21,736 nt of DNA from contig JBBRDQ010000065.1 in the NCBI GenBank assembly GCA_038203695.1, forward strand, positions 1 through 21,736, read 5' to 3'. The position numbers were made by a program, and so were the translations under genes. The notes beneath the pieces were generated by a model. That model worked only from the letters and a program-made list of their open reading frames with translations. It made no database searches and was not told the DNA's origin. This stretch comes from M3007 sp038203695 (GTDB taxonomy: Bacteria > Bacteroidota > Bacteroidia > Chitinophagales > Saprospiraceae). Below, in pieces: positions 8,007 through 15,755 of this stretch (positions within the stretch are counted from its first letter, which is position 1; each line of letters starts with the position of its first letter).

Positions 8007-10172
8007 TTAATGGTTGTTGTCATTGTCATCATCATCCACCCTGGCTCCACCATCTACCTTTACTTCACTGGTACCATCCTTACGGATACGTGCATTATCC
8101 TTGGCATATACACGGGCTTTTGAATTGTTGGATGCGTCGATCGTTACCCGATCGGTACGCCAGTTTCCACCCTCTAATACAGCGCCGTCGTTCAGGTTAA
8201 TTTCCAGATCATTGCTTTCGCCCATCAAATTAAGGCTACACTGGCCCGAAAGGGTAATGTCCAGATTGTCCACATCGAAAGAGGCTTTTACTTTCGATGT
8301 ACCGACCACCGAAATGGTGGCCCGACCTTCATCAAAACCGCGGATGGTAATATCGCCGGTATCCTCTGCTTTTAAAGACGTAAAAGTGGGGGCTGTAATA
8401 ATTACCTTCAGATTCGGACTAACGGTTTTGCCATCGGTGGTGAAGGTGATCTTGTTGTCGCGCCGAATAATTTGTATCTGCTCGCGGGCGTTGGTCGCAC
8501 CTTCGATCTGCACGCTGAATTCGTTACTTTCCCGGATTTCAGTCGTGAAATTACCTTCCAGAATAAAGTTCTCATAGTCGCGATCACTCCGGTAATTACG
8601 GTCGCCTATTTGCGGACAATCTTTGCAGCGCAGTCCATCTTCTGTCATGATAAATACGCGGTTGGGCGTATCGAAGATGTATCCCTGGTTGTGGTCGTAA
8701 TTACCACTACGCACCCGATTGTTAATCTGTTTACCAAATGTAATCGCTTTGCCAACCGGTACACCCAGGTATATTTTTACTATCTGGACGCGCCATTTGC
8801 CGCCAGGAGGGACTGTATAACCAGTTGGAATACGCAGAATGGTGCCTTCCGGGGTTATTTTGAAATTGGTATTGGCTGCATTTTCCGCCGCCTCGTTATA
8901 ATCGGAGCCCCGTGCGGTAATTGCCTGTGTACATTCAAAATGATTGGAAGTGCTGCGCCGAACGTAAATTTCCACCATCCCGTTTATGTCCAGGCCGTTT
9001 TCCGTAACGTGTGGATTATTGTCATCGTCGTTATCAAATCCGAAATTAACATTGGTATTTGTATAAGGCGTCAGCACGGAGGCTTCTACCCGCAAGGTAT
9101 CCGTTGGGACACTGCTCAAATCAATCTCCTGGGTAATGGTATTGCTCTGCCCATAGCTACTAACTCCAAACCCGATAAAGAAGAAACTGGCAATCAGGTT
9201 AATGCCCCACCACAAACCCAGGCTGCTGCTCAACCACTTCGGAGTACTGGTTTTGAACAATAAATGGCTGCAAAGCAGTATCAGACCAATAACCGGCAGA
9301 CTAACCAGAAAAAACACGTTGAAGAATGCCAGCCAGGTCATGCCGCTCGAAAAAGGACTGAAATACGGGATGAGTGGTGCTGCTGATACCAGGCCGACAA
9401 TACCGCTCACCCAGCCAATTAAAATACTGATGAGCATGATTGCCAAAATGACAATCGCAAATACAACGGGGATTTTTAGCAGGGCTATCAGGCAGGAACC
9501 ACCCGTTGAACGGCTTTTCTGGCCTATTTCGCGGCCAAATATACCGACGTTTTTGCCGAAACGATGCACTCCATCTTCGATTTCACGGGCGATGTTTTCT
9601 GCATTGGCCTGCTCGCCGCGCATGGCCAGCCGGTCGGCAGCCGTGACAGCGGGTGCGATCAATGCCCACATCAAAAAGTAAACAATGATCCATGATCCGC
9701 CGGTGATAATGGCCAGCAACACAAAAATCAAGCGCATCCATATCGGCTCTTGTATGCCAAAGTACGCTGCTAAACCCGAGCAAACACCGCTGATGGGCGC
9801 ATCTTCGGGATCGCGGAACAGCCGTTTGCCGGTGCGTATCAGTGGTGGCGGCGTGCCGGTGCCGCGGTTGGTCTGGCTGCTATTCGTACTGGTAGCCGTG
9901 CTTCCTTCCGGATCGCCCCCAAATTCTTCCGGGCGGCCCATCACTTGCACCGCAGCTTCGGCATCCGGCAGCATCACGATACTGCGATTGCCCATGCCCT
10001 GGCTGATCAGTTCACCCAGGCGCGTTTCGATATCGCCCAGGATCTCATCGCGACCGTCACTTTCACGAAAGCGATTGCGGATGCTCTCCAGATATGCCTG
10101 CAAGTATTCGTAGGCATCATCATCTATTGTCAGGGCGTAACCGCCCAAATTAATATTTAGTATCTTGTTCAT
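8007..10172 (-). CDS. PspC-domain membrane protein with C-terminal GIN (DUF2807) beta-helix domain
   Basis: This 721-aa envelope protein begins with a soluble N-terminal segment (about residues 1-95, MNKILNINLGGYALTIDDDA...). A PspC domain follows at about 113-175 (RLFRDPEDAPISGVCSGLAAYFG), with a hydrophobic helix rich in Ile, Leu and Trp. Three further membrane segments lie at about 220-345. The C-terminal half (about 535-700) has the short repeating strands of the putative adhesin-head or GIN domain (DUF2807), such as LKAEDTGDITIRGF, and ends in a very acidic Asp/Asn tail. PspC proteins belong to envelope-stress responses, and PadR-PspC-GIN pairs are common in Bacteroidota. It lies 75 nt downstream of padR and is probably repressed by it. 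The starting ATG is at 10172. Confidence 0.9.
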   Translation of the reverse strand: MNKILNINLGGYALTIDDDAYEYLQAYLESIRNRFRESDGRDEILGDIETRLGELISQGMGNRSIVMLPDAEAAVQVMGRPEEFGGDPEGSTATSTNSSQTNRGTGTPPPLIRTGKRLFRDPEDAPISGVCSGLAAYFGIQEPIWMRLIFVLLAIITGGSWIIVYFLMWALIAPAVTAADRLAMRGEQANAENIAREIEDGVHRFGKNVGIFGREIGQKSRSTGGSCLIALLKIPVVFAIVILAIMLISILIGWVSGIVGLVSAAPLIPYFSPFSSGMTWLAFFNVFFLVSLPVIGLILLCSHLLFKTSTPKWLSSSLGLWWGINLIASFFFIGFGVSSYGQSNTITQEIDLSSVPTDTLRVEASVLTPYTNTNVNFGFDNDDDNNPHVTENGLDINGMVEIYVRRSTSNHFECTQAITARGSDYNEAAENAANTNFKITPEGTILRIPTGYTVPPGGKWRVQIVKIYLGVPVGKAITFGKQINNRVRSGNYDHNQGYIFDTPNRVFIMTEDGLRCKDCPQIGDRNYRSDRDYENFILEGNFTTEIRESNEFSVQIEGATNAREQIQIIRRDNKITFTTDGKTVSPNLKVIITAPTFTSLKAEDTGDITIRGFDEGRATISVVGTSKVKASFDVDNLDITLSGQCSLNLMGESNDLEINLNDGAVLEGGNWRTDRVTIDASNNSKARVYAKDNARIRKDGTSEVKVDGGARVDDDDNDNNH

Positions 10173-10247
10173 TGTCAGTTAGTTGTATGATAAGTTGGTC
10201 GAAGGGCATCGGGGATTGACAAACTTGAAATAAACAGAAGGACTTGT

Positions 10248-10583
10248 TTATCCGTCTATTTTTGTGAGGGTTTGATCTACCGACTGCACTAGTTTTTGCC
10301 AACTGGCGGTCAATGTTTCCAGAAACTGTCGGCCGGTGTCGGTAATTTTGAAATACTTGCGCGGTGGCCCGGAGTTGCTCTCACGCCAGGAGTAGTCCAG
10401 AAGTCCGTCGTTTTTCAGACGGGTGAGGAGCGGGTAAAGCGTACCCTCGACTACAATCAGGTCATTGCTTTTTAGCCTGGCTATAATGTCGCTTGGATAC
10501 ACTTCGTCTTCCTCGATGATGGATAGGATACATAATTCAAGTACCCCTTTGCGCATTTGCGCCTTGGCATTTTCGATGTCCAT
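10248..10583 (-). CDS. PadR-family transcriptional repressor
   Basis: The 111-aa product has the compact PadR winged-helix layout. KAQMRKGVLELCILSIIEE opens helix 1, YPSDIIARL and a recognition helix follow, VEGTLYPLLTRLKNDGLL matches the family core, then a wing (SGPPRKYFKITDTG) and a C-terminal dimerisation helix. PadR proteins repress nearby genes and often their own operon, releasing DNA on ligand binding or stress. It lies 11 nt after the small lipoprotein gene and 75 nt before the PspC/GIN gene, all on one strand, so autoregulation of this operon is the natural inference. Confidence 0.93.
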   Translation of the reverse strand: MDIENAKAQMRKGVLELCILSIIEEDEVYPSDIIARLKSNDLIVVEGTLYPLLTRLKNDGLLDYSWRESNSGPPRKYFKITDTGRQFLETLTASWQKLVQSVDQTLTKIDG

Positions 10584-10594
10584 ATCGTTTTTTG

Positions 10595-10888
10595 TTATTT
10601 TATGCTGGTTTGAGCAATCCGCAAGGCTTGTAGGCCAATGTCGGATTTGATGGGAAATTCCCAGGATGGTGCGGTTAATTCGGATGGCAAACGAACGTCC
10701 TGTTTCAGGTGAAAAAACGCGCCTAGCGTAATATTGGCTGGAGCCGCCGGGGCAATTTTGGCACCCGTGCTGAGCAATCGCGGCAGCGCAACTAACATGC
10801 TGGAAGGACGAATCGATTCAAGACTGCAAGCACCGGCCGTAAAAAGCAAGACGATCGCAAGAGCACCGGACTGAAAATGTGATTTCAT
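10595..10888 (-). CDS. Small putative lipoprotein, first gene of the PadR-PspC operon
   Basis: This 97-aa frame begins MKSHFQSGALAIVLLFTAGAC, a plausible lipoprotein signal with the lipid-modified Cys at residue 21. The mature part is short and Pro/Ala/Leu-rich, and I recognise no domain in it. Support comes from context: a good promoter sits 34 nt upstream and the stop codon is 11 nt before padR. The composition is not strongly convincing, so it could instead be a long padR leader that happens to be open. Confidence 0.5.
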   Translation of the reverse strand: MKSHFQSGALAIVLLFTAGACSLESIRPSSMLVALPRLLSTGAKIAPAAPANITLGAFFHLKQDVRLPSELTAPSWEFPIKSDIGLQALRIAQTSIK

Positions 10889-10921
10889 AGTTTGCTGTAA
10901 TCAATGCTAAAATTGATGCAA

Positions 10922-10952
10922 CAAAGGTATGGTAAAAACAGGTTCTTTGCAA
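10922..10952 (-). promoter_or_regulatory. Candidate promoter of the lipoprotein-PadR-PspC operon
   Basis: On the minus strand TTG (10952-10950), then 20 nt, then TACCTTTG (10929-10922) is an excellent match to the Bacteroidota -33/-7 pattern. The expected start is near 10917, giving a leader of about 28 nt before the ATG at 10888. Confidence 0.65.
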
Positions 10953-11189
10953 TACATAGAACCAATCTTAGCATGGTACTATCTTATAGGTTTAAAATAA
11001 GTATTTGATAATCAACACTTTAATCTTTAAAATAATTTTAAAAAATGGGAAAATATTTTTTACTCGGCCGAAAAAGCAACCTTTAGCGCATTAATGGCAG
11101 GCTCCCACAGCGACGGCCTGGTCGCTGCCTTTCAGCAATACGACGGTAAAATGACTGCGCAAAGGTTCCGGATCAATTTCCCAAATACC

Positions 11190-11197
11190 TACCTTTG
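11190..11197 (+). promoter_or_regulatory. -7 element almost abutting the PhyH start codon
   Basis: TACCTTTG matches the Bacteroidota -7 consensus and ends 5 nt before the ATG at 11203. Only a poor -33 match (TTC near 11166) lies at the right distance. If used, transcription begins at or within about two bases of the start codon. Confidence 0.4.
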
Positions 11198-11202
11198 CCA
11201 GC

Positions 11203-12186
11203 ATGATGCTCCAACGTCTTTTTCAAAAATACACCGGCTGGCTGCGCAATCTCAAAGCGGTCTATGTGCTGAACAACTTCCTGCAGGCCGATCGCCTCAA
11301 GCCGAACCGCACGCTGTATCGCCGCTACGGCCTGCGCAAAAGTATCTTCAGTCCGCTGGGAAGTCGCGATTTCAAGCAGCGCACGGAGAACGATATCCCG
11401 TGGCTCAATCGCCCCGATGCACTTTCTCTTTTGGCACAACATCCGGATTTTCAAAAATTTGACGAAAAAACGCGCGCGGCTATCCGCCTTTTTGTCACTG
11501 ACGGGTACCTGGTGCTGGAAAACTTTTTTCCACCGGCGGCCACGGATGCGTTGAATGCCGAAGTAGACGCGCTGTTGCAATCAGGACAGGCCGGTTATAA
11601 TTATACAGGTCGGAAAATTGTCAATCTACACGAAACCAGTGTATTGGCCGATACGCAATTTTTCCGACAGCCGGAGATATTGCGCCTGCTTGATTTTTTG
11701 ATGGGCAAGCCGGCCGTTCCGTTCCAATCGCTCAATTTCACCCTGGGCAGCGAACAGCGCGCACACTCCGACTCGATCCACATGACCACCGAGCCGCCCG
11801 GCTATCTCTTGGCCACTTGGATTGCGCTGGAAAATTGTACCGAGGAAAACGGGCCGCTGTTTTATTACCCCGGTAGCCAGAAACTACCCTTCGTAAGCAC
11901 CGAAGATTATAATTCGGGCAATACCGCCCTTACGATCGGCGAACACAGTAACCGCCGTTATGAAGATAAAATTGCCAGTGTGATCACCCAGCATCACCTG
12001 GAAAAACGGCTTTTCCTGGCCCGTCGCGGCGATGTACTTATCTGGCACGCCAACCTCTTGCATGGCGGCAGTCCGATCGAAAAAGCCGGCAGCACGCGTC
12101 GCAGCATGGTCTGCCATTACTTTGCCGAAGGCGTGATCTGCTACCACGAAATGTCGCAGCGACCGGCTTTACTGCCCAGGAAATAA
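11203..12186 (+). CDS. Phytanoyl-CoA dioxygenase (PhyH) family Fe(II)/2-oxoglutarate oxygenase
   Basis: This 327-aa protein has the double-stranded beta-helix metal site of PhyH enzymes: the HxD pair in AHSDSIHM (His188, Asp190), a distal His in LLHGGSPI (His287), and a following basic residue (TRRSMVCHYF, about Arg299-300) suited to binding 2-oxoglutarate. FVTDGYLVLENFF (97-109) is the typical family entry motif, and ENGPLFYYPGSQKLP (215-229) is also characteristic. The N-terminal 90 residues are an extension of unknown role. The substrate cannot be read from sequence; relatives hydroxylate lipids, natural products or amino acids. It begins with ATGATG at 11203. It stands alone between a divergent operon and a gene with its own promoter. 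Confidence 0.9.
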   Translation: MMLQRLFQKYTGWLRNLKAVYVLNNFLQADRLKPNRTLYRRYGLRKSIFSPLGSRDFKQRTENDIPWLNRPDALSLLAQHPDFQKFDEKTRAAIRLFVTDGYLVLENFFPPAATDALNAEVDALLQSGQAGYNYTGRKIVNLHETSVLADTQFFRQPEILRLLDFLMGKPAVPFQSLNFTLGSEQRAHSDSIHMTTEPPGYLLATWIALENCTEENGPLFYYPGSQKLPFVSTEDYNSGNTALTIGEHSNRRYEDKIASVITQHHLEKRLFLARRGDVLIWHANLLHGGSPIEKAGSTRRSMVCHYFAEGVICYHEMSQRPALLPRK

Positions 12187-12330
12187 GGATTTACCCGGTA
12201 CCTATTTATTTCATCTGCCTGAATTTTCAAATCAGACGGGCAACGACCCTGTTATTTCCTGCGTCAATACAGGCGAGGTCTAAACATAAAGCCGCATGCA
12301 GCTATACCAGACTATACTTTCGGCACGTTT

Positions 12331-12361
12331 TTGGCGGGAATAATGTAAAAAACTACTTTTG
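12331..12361 (+). promoter_or_regulatory. Promoter of the DUF6089-like outer-membrane protein gene
   Basis: TTG (12331-12333, end of a T-run), 20 nt, then TACTTTTG (12354-12361) matches the Bacteroidota -33/-7 pattern very well. The expected leader is about 36 nt before the ATG at 12403. Confidence 0.65.
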
Positions 12362-12402
12362 CGACCTTTTTCGAGGTGTTCAACCACAAATTATATCATT
12401 AC

Positions 12403-13218
12403 ATGAAAAATATCAGACTCTGGGCCTTGTTCGGAATATTAATGGCAACCAGCCAAACCTCATTTGCCCAGATGCGCGGCTGGGAATTGGGCGGCTGGTT
12501 GGGCGCATCCAATTATTTTGGCGATTTGAATACCAACTGGCGCCTGAATCGGGCCCATATTTCCGGCGGATTAGGCGCACGGTATAATTTTAGCGACCGC
12601 CTGGCCATGAAATTTGGCGCCAACGTCGGCAAAATAAGTGCAACCGATGCTGATTCTAAAAATATCTATGAGCAGCGCCGCAACCTCAGTTTTAATAGCC
12701 TGATTGCGGACGCCACCGTGCAATTTGAATTCAACTTCATGCCCTACCTGCACGGCAGCAAGGAATATTACTACACCCCTTATATGTTTTTAGGGCCATC
12801 GTTTTATTATTTCAATCCACGCACCGAACTGGATGGCACCACCTACAATCTGCGCGATTATGGCACGGAAGGCCAGTTTCGCGGGGAAGAATATAATACG
12901 ACCGGGGGCGCTATTGCGTACGGGATTGGTTTCAAAATCGATCTTTCTTACCGCTGGAGCGTAAATGTAGAATTGAGCGGCCGCAGATTATTTACCGATT
13001 ATATCGACGATGTAAGCGGCGCTTATGTAGACCCGCGGGATATCCGGGCACAGCGCGGCCAGATTGCGGTCGATTTGGCCGATCGGTCGATTGAGCCCAA
13101 AATCGGCCTGGCCGGTCGCCAACGCGGTAATGGCAAGAAAAACGATACGTATGCGCTCATGAATGTGGGTATTTTATATTATTTCGGACAGATCCGGTGT
13201 CCTGGTATTACCCGATAA
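12403..13218 (+). CDS. DUF6089-like outer-membrane beta-barrel protein
   Basis: The 271-aa product starts at ATG 12403, which opens a standard signal peptide (MKNIRLWALFGILMATSQ, cleavage after SFA). An in-frame GTG at 12376 would add nine residues ahead of it and spoil the signal. The mature start, WELGGWLGASNYFGDLN, is typical of DUF6089-like Bacteroidota barrels. Alternating strands rich in Tyr, Phe and Gly follow (ARYNFSDRLAMKFGANVG, YTPYMFLGPSFYYFNP, IAYGIGFKIDLSYRWSV), with a barrel-like final strand (MNVGILYYFG). Location: outer membrane. The exact role is unknown; relatives are annotated only by family. It has its own promoter and a strong downstream terminator, so it is probably monocistronic. 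Confidence 0.88.
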   Translation: MKNIRLWALFGILMATSQTSFAQMRGWELGGWLGASNYFGDLNTNWRLNRAHISGGLGARYNFSDRLAMKFGANVGKISATDADSKNIYEQRRNLSFNSLIADATVQFEFNFMPYLHGSKEYYYTPYMFLGPSFYYFNPRTELDGTTYNLRDYGTEGQFRGEEYNTTGGAIAYGIGFKIDLSYRWSVNVELSGRRLFTDYIDDVSGAYVDPRDIRAQRGQIAVDLADRSIEPKIGLAGRQRGNGKKNDTYALMNVGILYYFGQIRCPGITR

Positions 13219-13247
13219 TACAAAGTTGGGTTGGATACGCTATCCAG

Positions 13248-13286
13248 CGCGGGCGGGCAACGTAGGTTTGCCTGCCCGCGTTTTTT
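13248..13286 (+). terminator. Rho-independent terminator after the DUF6089-like gene
   Basis: A 12-bp GC-rich stem (CGCGGGCGGGCA at 13248-13259 with TGCCTGCCCGCG at 13269-13280, one G-T pair) is followed directly by TTTTTT. Confidence 0.92.
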
Positions 13287-13311
13287 ATGCTGGAGCGTTA
13301 CAGGCTTATCC

Positions 13312-13339
13312 TTTAGGCAGGCCATTTTAAATATCTTTG
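13312..13339 (+). promoter_or_regulatory. Candidate promoter of the Ig-like lipoprotein gene
   Basis: TATCTTTG (13332-13339) matches the -7 consensus. TTTA at 13311-13314 is a weak -33 with a shorter spacer of 17 nt. The -7 element ends 9 nt before ATG 13349, so the leader would be only 3-5 nt and could hold no Shine-Dalgarno. Confidence 0.5.
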
Positions 13340-13348
13340 CCCCCAGAC

Positions 13349-15076
13349 ATGAAACGCATTTTCTTTTACCTCGTTCTATTACCTTTCCTTGCCGGCATAC
13401 TTTCTAATTGTGCCCGACAGGGTATTCCTACCGGTGGCCCTAAAGACGTACAACCGCCCCGCGTAGATTCGCTGGTGAGTACGCCCAGCATGACCACGCA
13501 ATTTAAGGCGCGGCGCATTCTACTTACCTTTGATGAATGGATTACGCTATCGGAAACGGGGCAGATTCTGTTTTCACCGCCACTCGCAAAACGCCCGGCA
13601 ATTACCTTACATGACAAAACCATCACGGTGGAATGGGCGACCGACGAGATATTGCGCCCCAATACCACTTACACGATCAATTTTGGCAATTCCGTAAAAG
13701 ATTTTCACGAAGGCAACATCGCGAAAGACCTCCGTTTTGTCTTTTCTACCGGCGATGCGATTGACAGCCTCTCCGTGAAAGGCAAAGTCGTCAATGCCTT
13801 TACCGGCGAACCAGCGGAAAATATTTCCGTGATGTTGTATGATAATATCAGCGACAGCATAATTCGCAAGGAAAGGCCTTATTATCTGGCCAAAACCGAT
13901 AAAACGGGCCTTTTTACCTTGCAAAATCTGCATGCGGGACAGTATAAAGTGGTGGCGTTTGAAGATGCCGATCAGAATTTGAAATGGAGCGAAAGTGAGA
14001 AAATTGCTTTTCGCGACTCCTTATTGGTTATTAATGACAACCTGCGCGCACCGCTGTCCCTACAATTATTTGAGAATCAGGGCGGTATGCGACGCGTCAG
14101 TGACAATGCGAAAAATTATGGGCTGGTGCGACTGGTTTATAACGGGCCGCCGGATTCCGTGCGATTGCAGGCAGCAGCACCGGGCCTGCGCATCTTCCGG
14201 GAGCAGATTCTGGATACGCTGCTGGTCTGGTACGACCTCGACCAACCTATCCCCTGGCAGCTATTAGCCAACACCGACACAATTGCGGTCAAAACCGTAG
14301 CGCGGGAGGAATTTTTAAAAACGCACCAGCTCCGATTAGCCGGCGACGTTTCGGCAAACCGATCCAGCCGCCGCACCCCGCCGCCGCCAGTCGTACCGGG
14401 GGCGACCACTGCACCGGCGAGTCGCCCCGCACCTTTGCGCAGCCTTTCTCAGAACCCAGCAAAACCGGCCGTGTTTACCTTCAATACACCTTTAGTTGGA
14501 TTGGATTCAACAAAGTGGATATTGCAAACAGACAGTATATTATTAACCGATTTTAAGGTTACACGGGATACAGGCGCCGCCCACGCGGTCAGACTTGCGT
14601 ACCCCTGGAAGTTAGGGCGCAGTTATACCTTAGTCGTGCTGCCCGGCGCGGTAACGGATTTTTACCAGGTTGCCAATACCGATACGCTGCGTTTCTTATT
14701 GAGCGTTCCGACCGAAAAACAACTCGGCGGGTTAAATTTGACGTTAAAAATGCTCACTCCTGGCAATCGGTATGTCCTGACCCTGCTCAATGGAACCCAA
14801 CTGGAAGAAACGCGCACCTTTACCGCCGATGCGGTGGAAAAAAGACTGGCATTTACCCGGTTGCCAACGGCTGTATATACGGTACGCTTGCTGGAAGACC
14901 GTGTTGGCAACGGACGCTGGGATGCGGGCGATTATTTCGGACATCGTCAGCCCGAGCAGGTGTTTAGTAAAAAACTGGAAGCCTTGAGGGCCAATTGGGA
15001 GGTAGAAGCCACCATGAACGCCGGTGCCAATGAAGCGCCGCCGCCCACCCCAAAAGAGCAACGCAAACGAAACTGA
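13349..15076 (+). CDS. Ig-like (Big_5/SbsA-type) domain lipoprotein
   Basis: The 575-aa product starts at ATG 13349, not the in-frame TTG at 13337 that falls inside the -7 element. The signal MKRIFFYLVLLPFLAGILSNC ends with Cys21, a probable lipidation site. CARQGIPTGGPKDVQPP follows, a start I associate with a conserved Bacteroidota Ig-like lipoprotein family. An SbsA/Big_5 Ig domain spans about residues 36-135 (ARRILLTFDEWITL, PNTTYTINFG, KDLRFVFSTG). A carboxypeptidase-regulatory or SdrB-like fold comes next (VKGKVVNAFTGEPAENISVM, GLFTLQNLHAGQYKVVAFED). The middle has a Pro/Arg/Ala-rich linker, then a second Ig-like part and a final GNGRWDAGDYFG repeat near the C-terminus. It is likely anchored in the outer membrane. 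Molecular role unknown; relatives are sometimes linked to gliding or surface functions. Confidence 0.88.
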   Translation: MKRIFFYLVLLPFLAGILSNCARQGIPTGGPKDVQPPRVDSLVSTPSMTTQFKARRILLTFDEWITLSETGQILFSPPLAKRPAITLHDKTITVEWATDEILRPNTTYTINFGNSVKDFHEGNIAKDLRFVFSTGDAIDSLSVKGKVVNAFTGEPAENISVMLYDNISDSIIRKERPYYLAKTDKTGLFTLQNLHAGQYKVVAFEDADQNLKWSESEKIAFRDSLLVINDNLRAPLSLQLFENQGGMRRVSDNAKNYGLVRLVYNGPPDSVRLQAAAPGLRIFREQILDTLLVWYDLDQPIPWQLLANTDTIAVKTVAREEFLKTHQLRLAGDVSANRSSRRTPPPPVVPGATTAPASRPAPLRSLSQNPAKPAVFTFNTPLVGLDSTKWILQTDSILLTDFKVTRDTGAAHAVRLAYPWKLGRSYTLVVLPGAVTDFYQVANTDTLRFLLSVPTEKQLGGLNLTLKMLTPGNRYVLTLLNGTQLEETRTFTADAVEKRLAFTRLPTAVYTVRLLEDRVGNGRWDAGDYFGHRQPEQVFSKKLEALRANWEVEATMNAGANEAPPPTPKEQRKRN

Positions 15077-15095
15077 ATAGGCGTGATGGCATAAA

Positions 15096-15138
15096 AAAGC
15101 GCCGTTCCTTCCCGAATTTCGGAAGGGAACGGCGCTTT
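15096..15138. terminator. Bidirectional terminator hairpin between convergent genes
   Basis: A long stem starts with 13 perfect pairs, AAAGCGCCGTTCC with GGAACGGCGCTTT, and continues imperfectly to a small AATT-like loop. On the minus strand it ends in TTTTTTAT, a strong terminator for the mini sorting-domain gene. On the plus strand the tail is the weaker TTTCTATAT. Confidence 0.88.
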
Positions 15139-15176
15139 CTATATAAAAACAGTACCGTCAATTTAATCCAACGGAA

Positions 15177-15479
15177 CTAGCGTTTTTCTACTTTTTGGGT
15201 CGTCAACGTGCGGTTATTATGGTCGACCAATTGTACCAGGTACATGCCTTTTGCCAAATCAGCCACATAAAAATGATCATCCTTTACGTATTCAAATTCT
15301 TTCACCTTACGGCCAAGAAGATTGAAAACGAGAACTTTATTCACCGTTTCGTTATTGTCTTGTACCGCAATATATTCCGTTGTAGGGTTAGGATAGACCG
15401 AAAGATTCGGCCTGGAAGTTTGCGCTTGCATAACAAGGCCGGTTAAAAGGAACGCGGATACGAGTAAGAAAAATTTCAT
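15177..15479 (-). CDS. Mini protein: signal peptide plus type IX secretion (T9SS type A) sorting domain only
   Basis: This 100-aa protein has a Sec signal (MKFFLLVSAFLLTGLVMQAQ) followed directly by a complete type A C-terminal sorting domain: NLSVYPNPTTEYIAV, KVLVFNLLGRKVKEFEY, then DLAKGMYLVQLVDHNN and a basic KVEKR end. Such domains normally form the last 70-90 residues of large secreted cargo and are recognised by the T9SS machinery. Here no cargo precedes it. It could be a secreted stub, a regulator or substrate of the machinery, or the remnant of a larger gene; no N-terminal cargo remains is visible in the 276 nt upstream. A strong terminator lies downstream. Confidence 0.88.
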   Translation of the reverse strand: MKFFLLVSAFLLTGLVMQAQTSRPNLSVYPNPTTEYIAVQDNNETVNKVLVFNLLGRKVKEFEYVKDDHFYVADLAKGMYLVQLVDHNNRTLTTQKVEKR

Positions 15480-15755
15480 AGGCTTGATTAAGAAAAAAAC
15501 CGCGCAACCTGTTGGATTAGAAGGAATTACAAAGCGGGAAAGTGATAAAAATGGTTGAACAATCGGCTTGGCATGTTTAATTTGACTGCAATATAATATG
15601 ACTTACGTAGAAGCGCAAAATATTGTTTTGATAATTGACAAAATTTTAACTAAACCCACACAATAAGCGCCTTGATTAGTAAATCATTTACATTTCAGGA
15701 GAAAAGACAGTGCATAAGCCTGAAAGGTTGCTGCCCGCCTCTAAAAATTTGGCAT

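Larger units (their letters stand above)
10889..11202. other. Divergent intergenic region between the PadR operon and the PhyH gene
   Basis: This 314-nt gap has no convincing gene. It holds the minus-strand promoter at 10922-10952, an AT-rich stretch at about 10975-11060 with an imperfect 22-nt inverted repeat (10999-11020, AAGT...ACTT), a perfect 7-bp inverted repeat CAGCGAC/GTCGCTG (11108-11114 with 11121-11127) lacking a T-run, and the plus-strand -7 element at 11190-11197. Confidence 0.6.

Noticed and set aside
10999..11020. Imperfect 22-nt inverted repeat as a PadR operator
   Set aside because: Only about 14 of 22 positions match, in AT-rich DNA, and it is some 50 nt upstream of the -33 element; not strong enough to call.
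11108..11127. CAGCGAC/GTCGCTG hairpin as a terminator
   Set aside because: A perfect 7-bp stem but no T-run on either strand and no gene ending nearby.
13337..13348. Upstream TTG start for the Ig-like lipoprotein
   Set aside because: It falls in the -7 promoter element and would put four residues before a complete lipoprotein signal.
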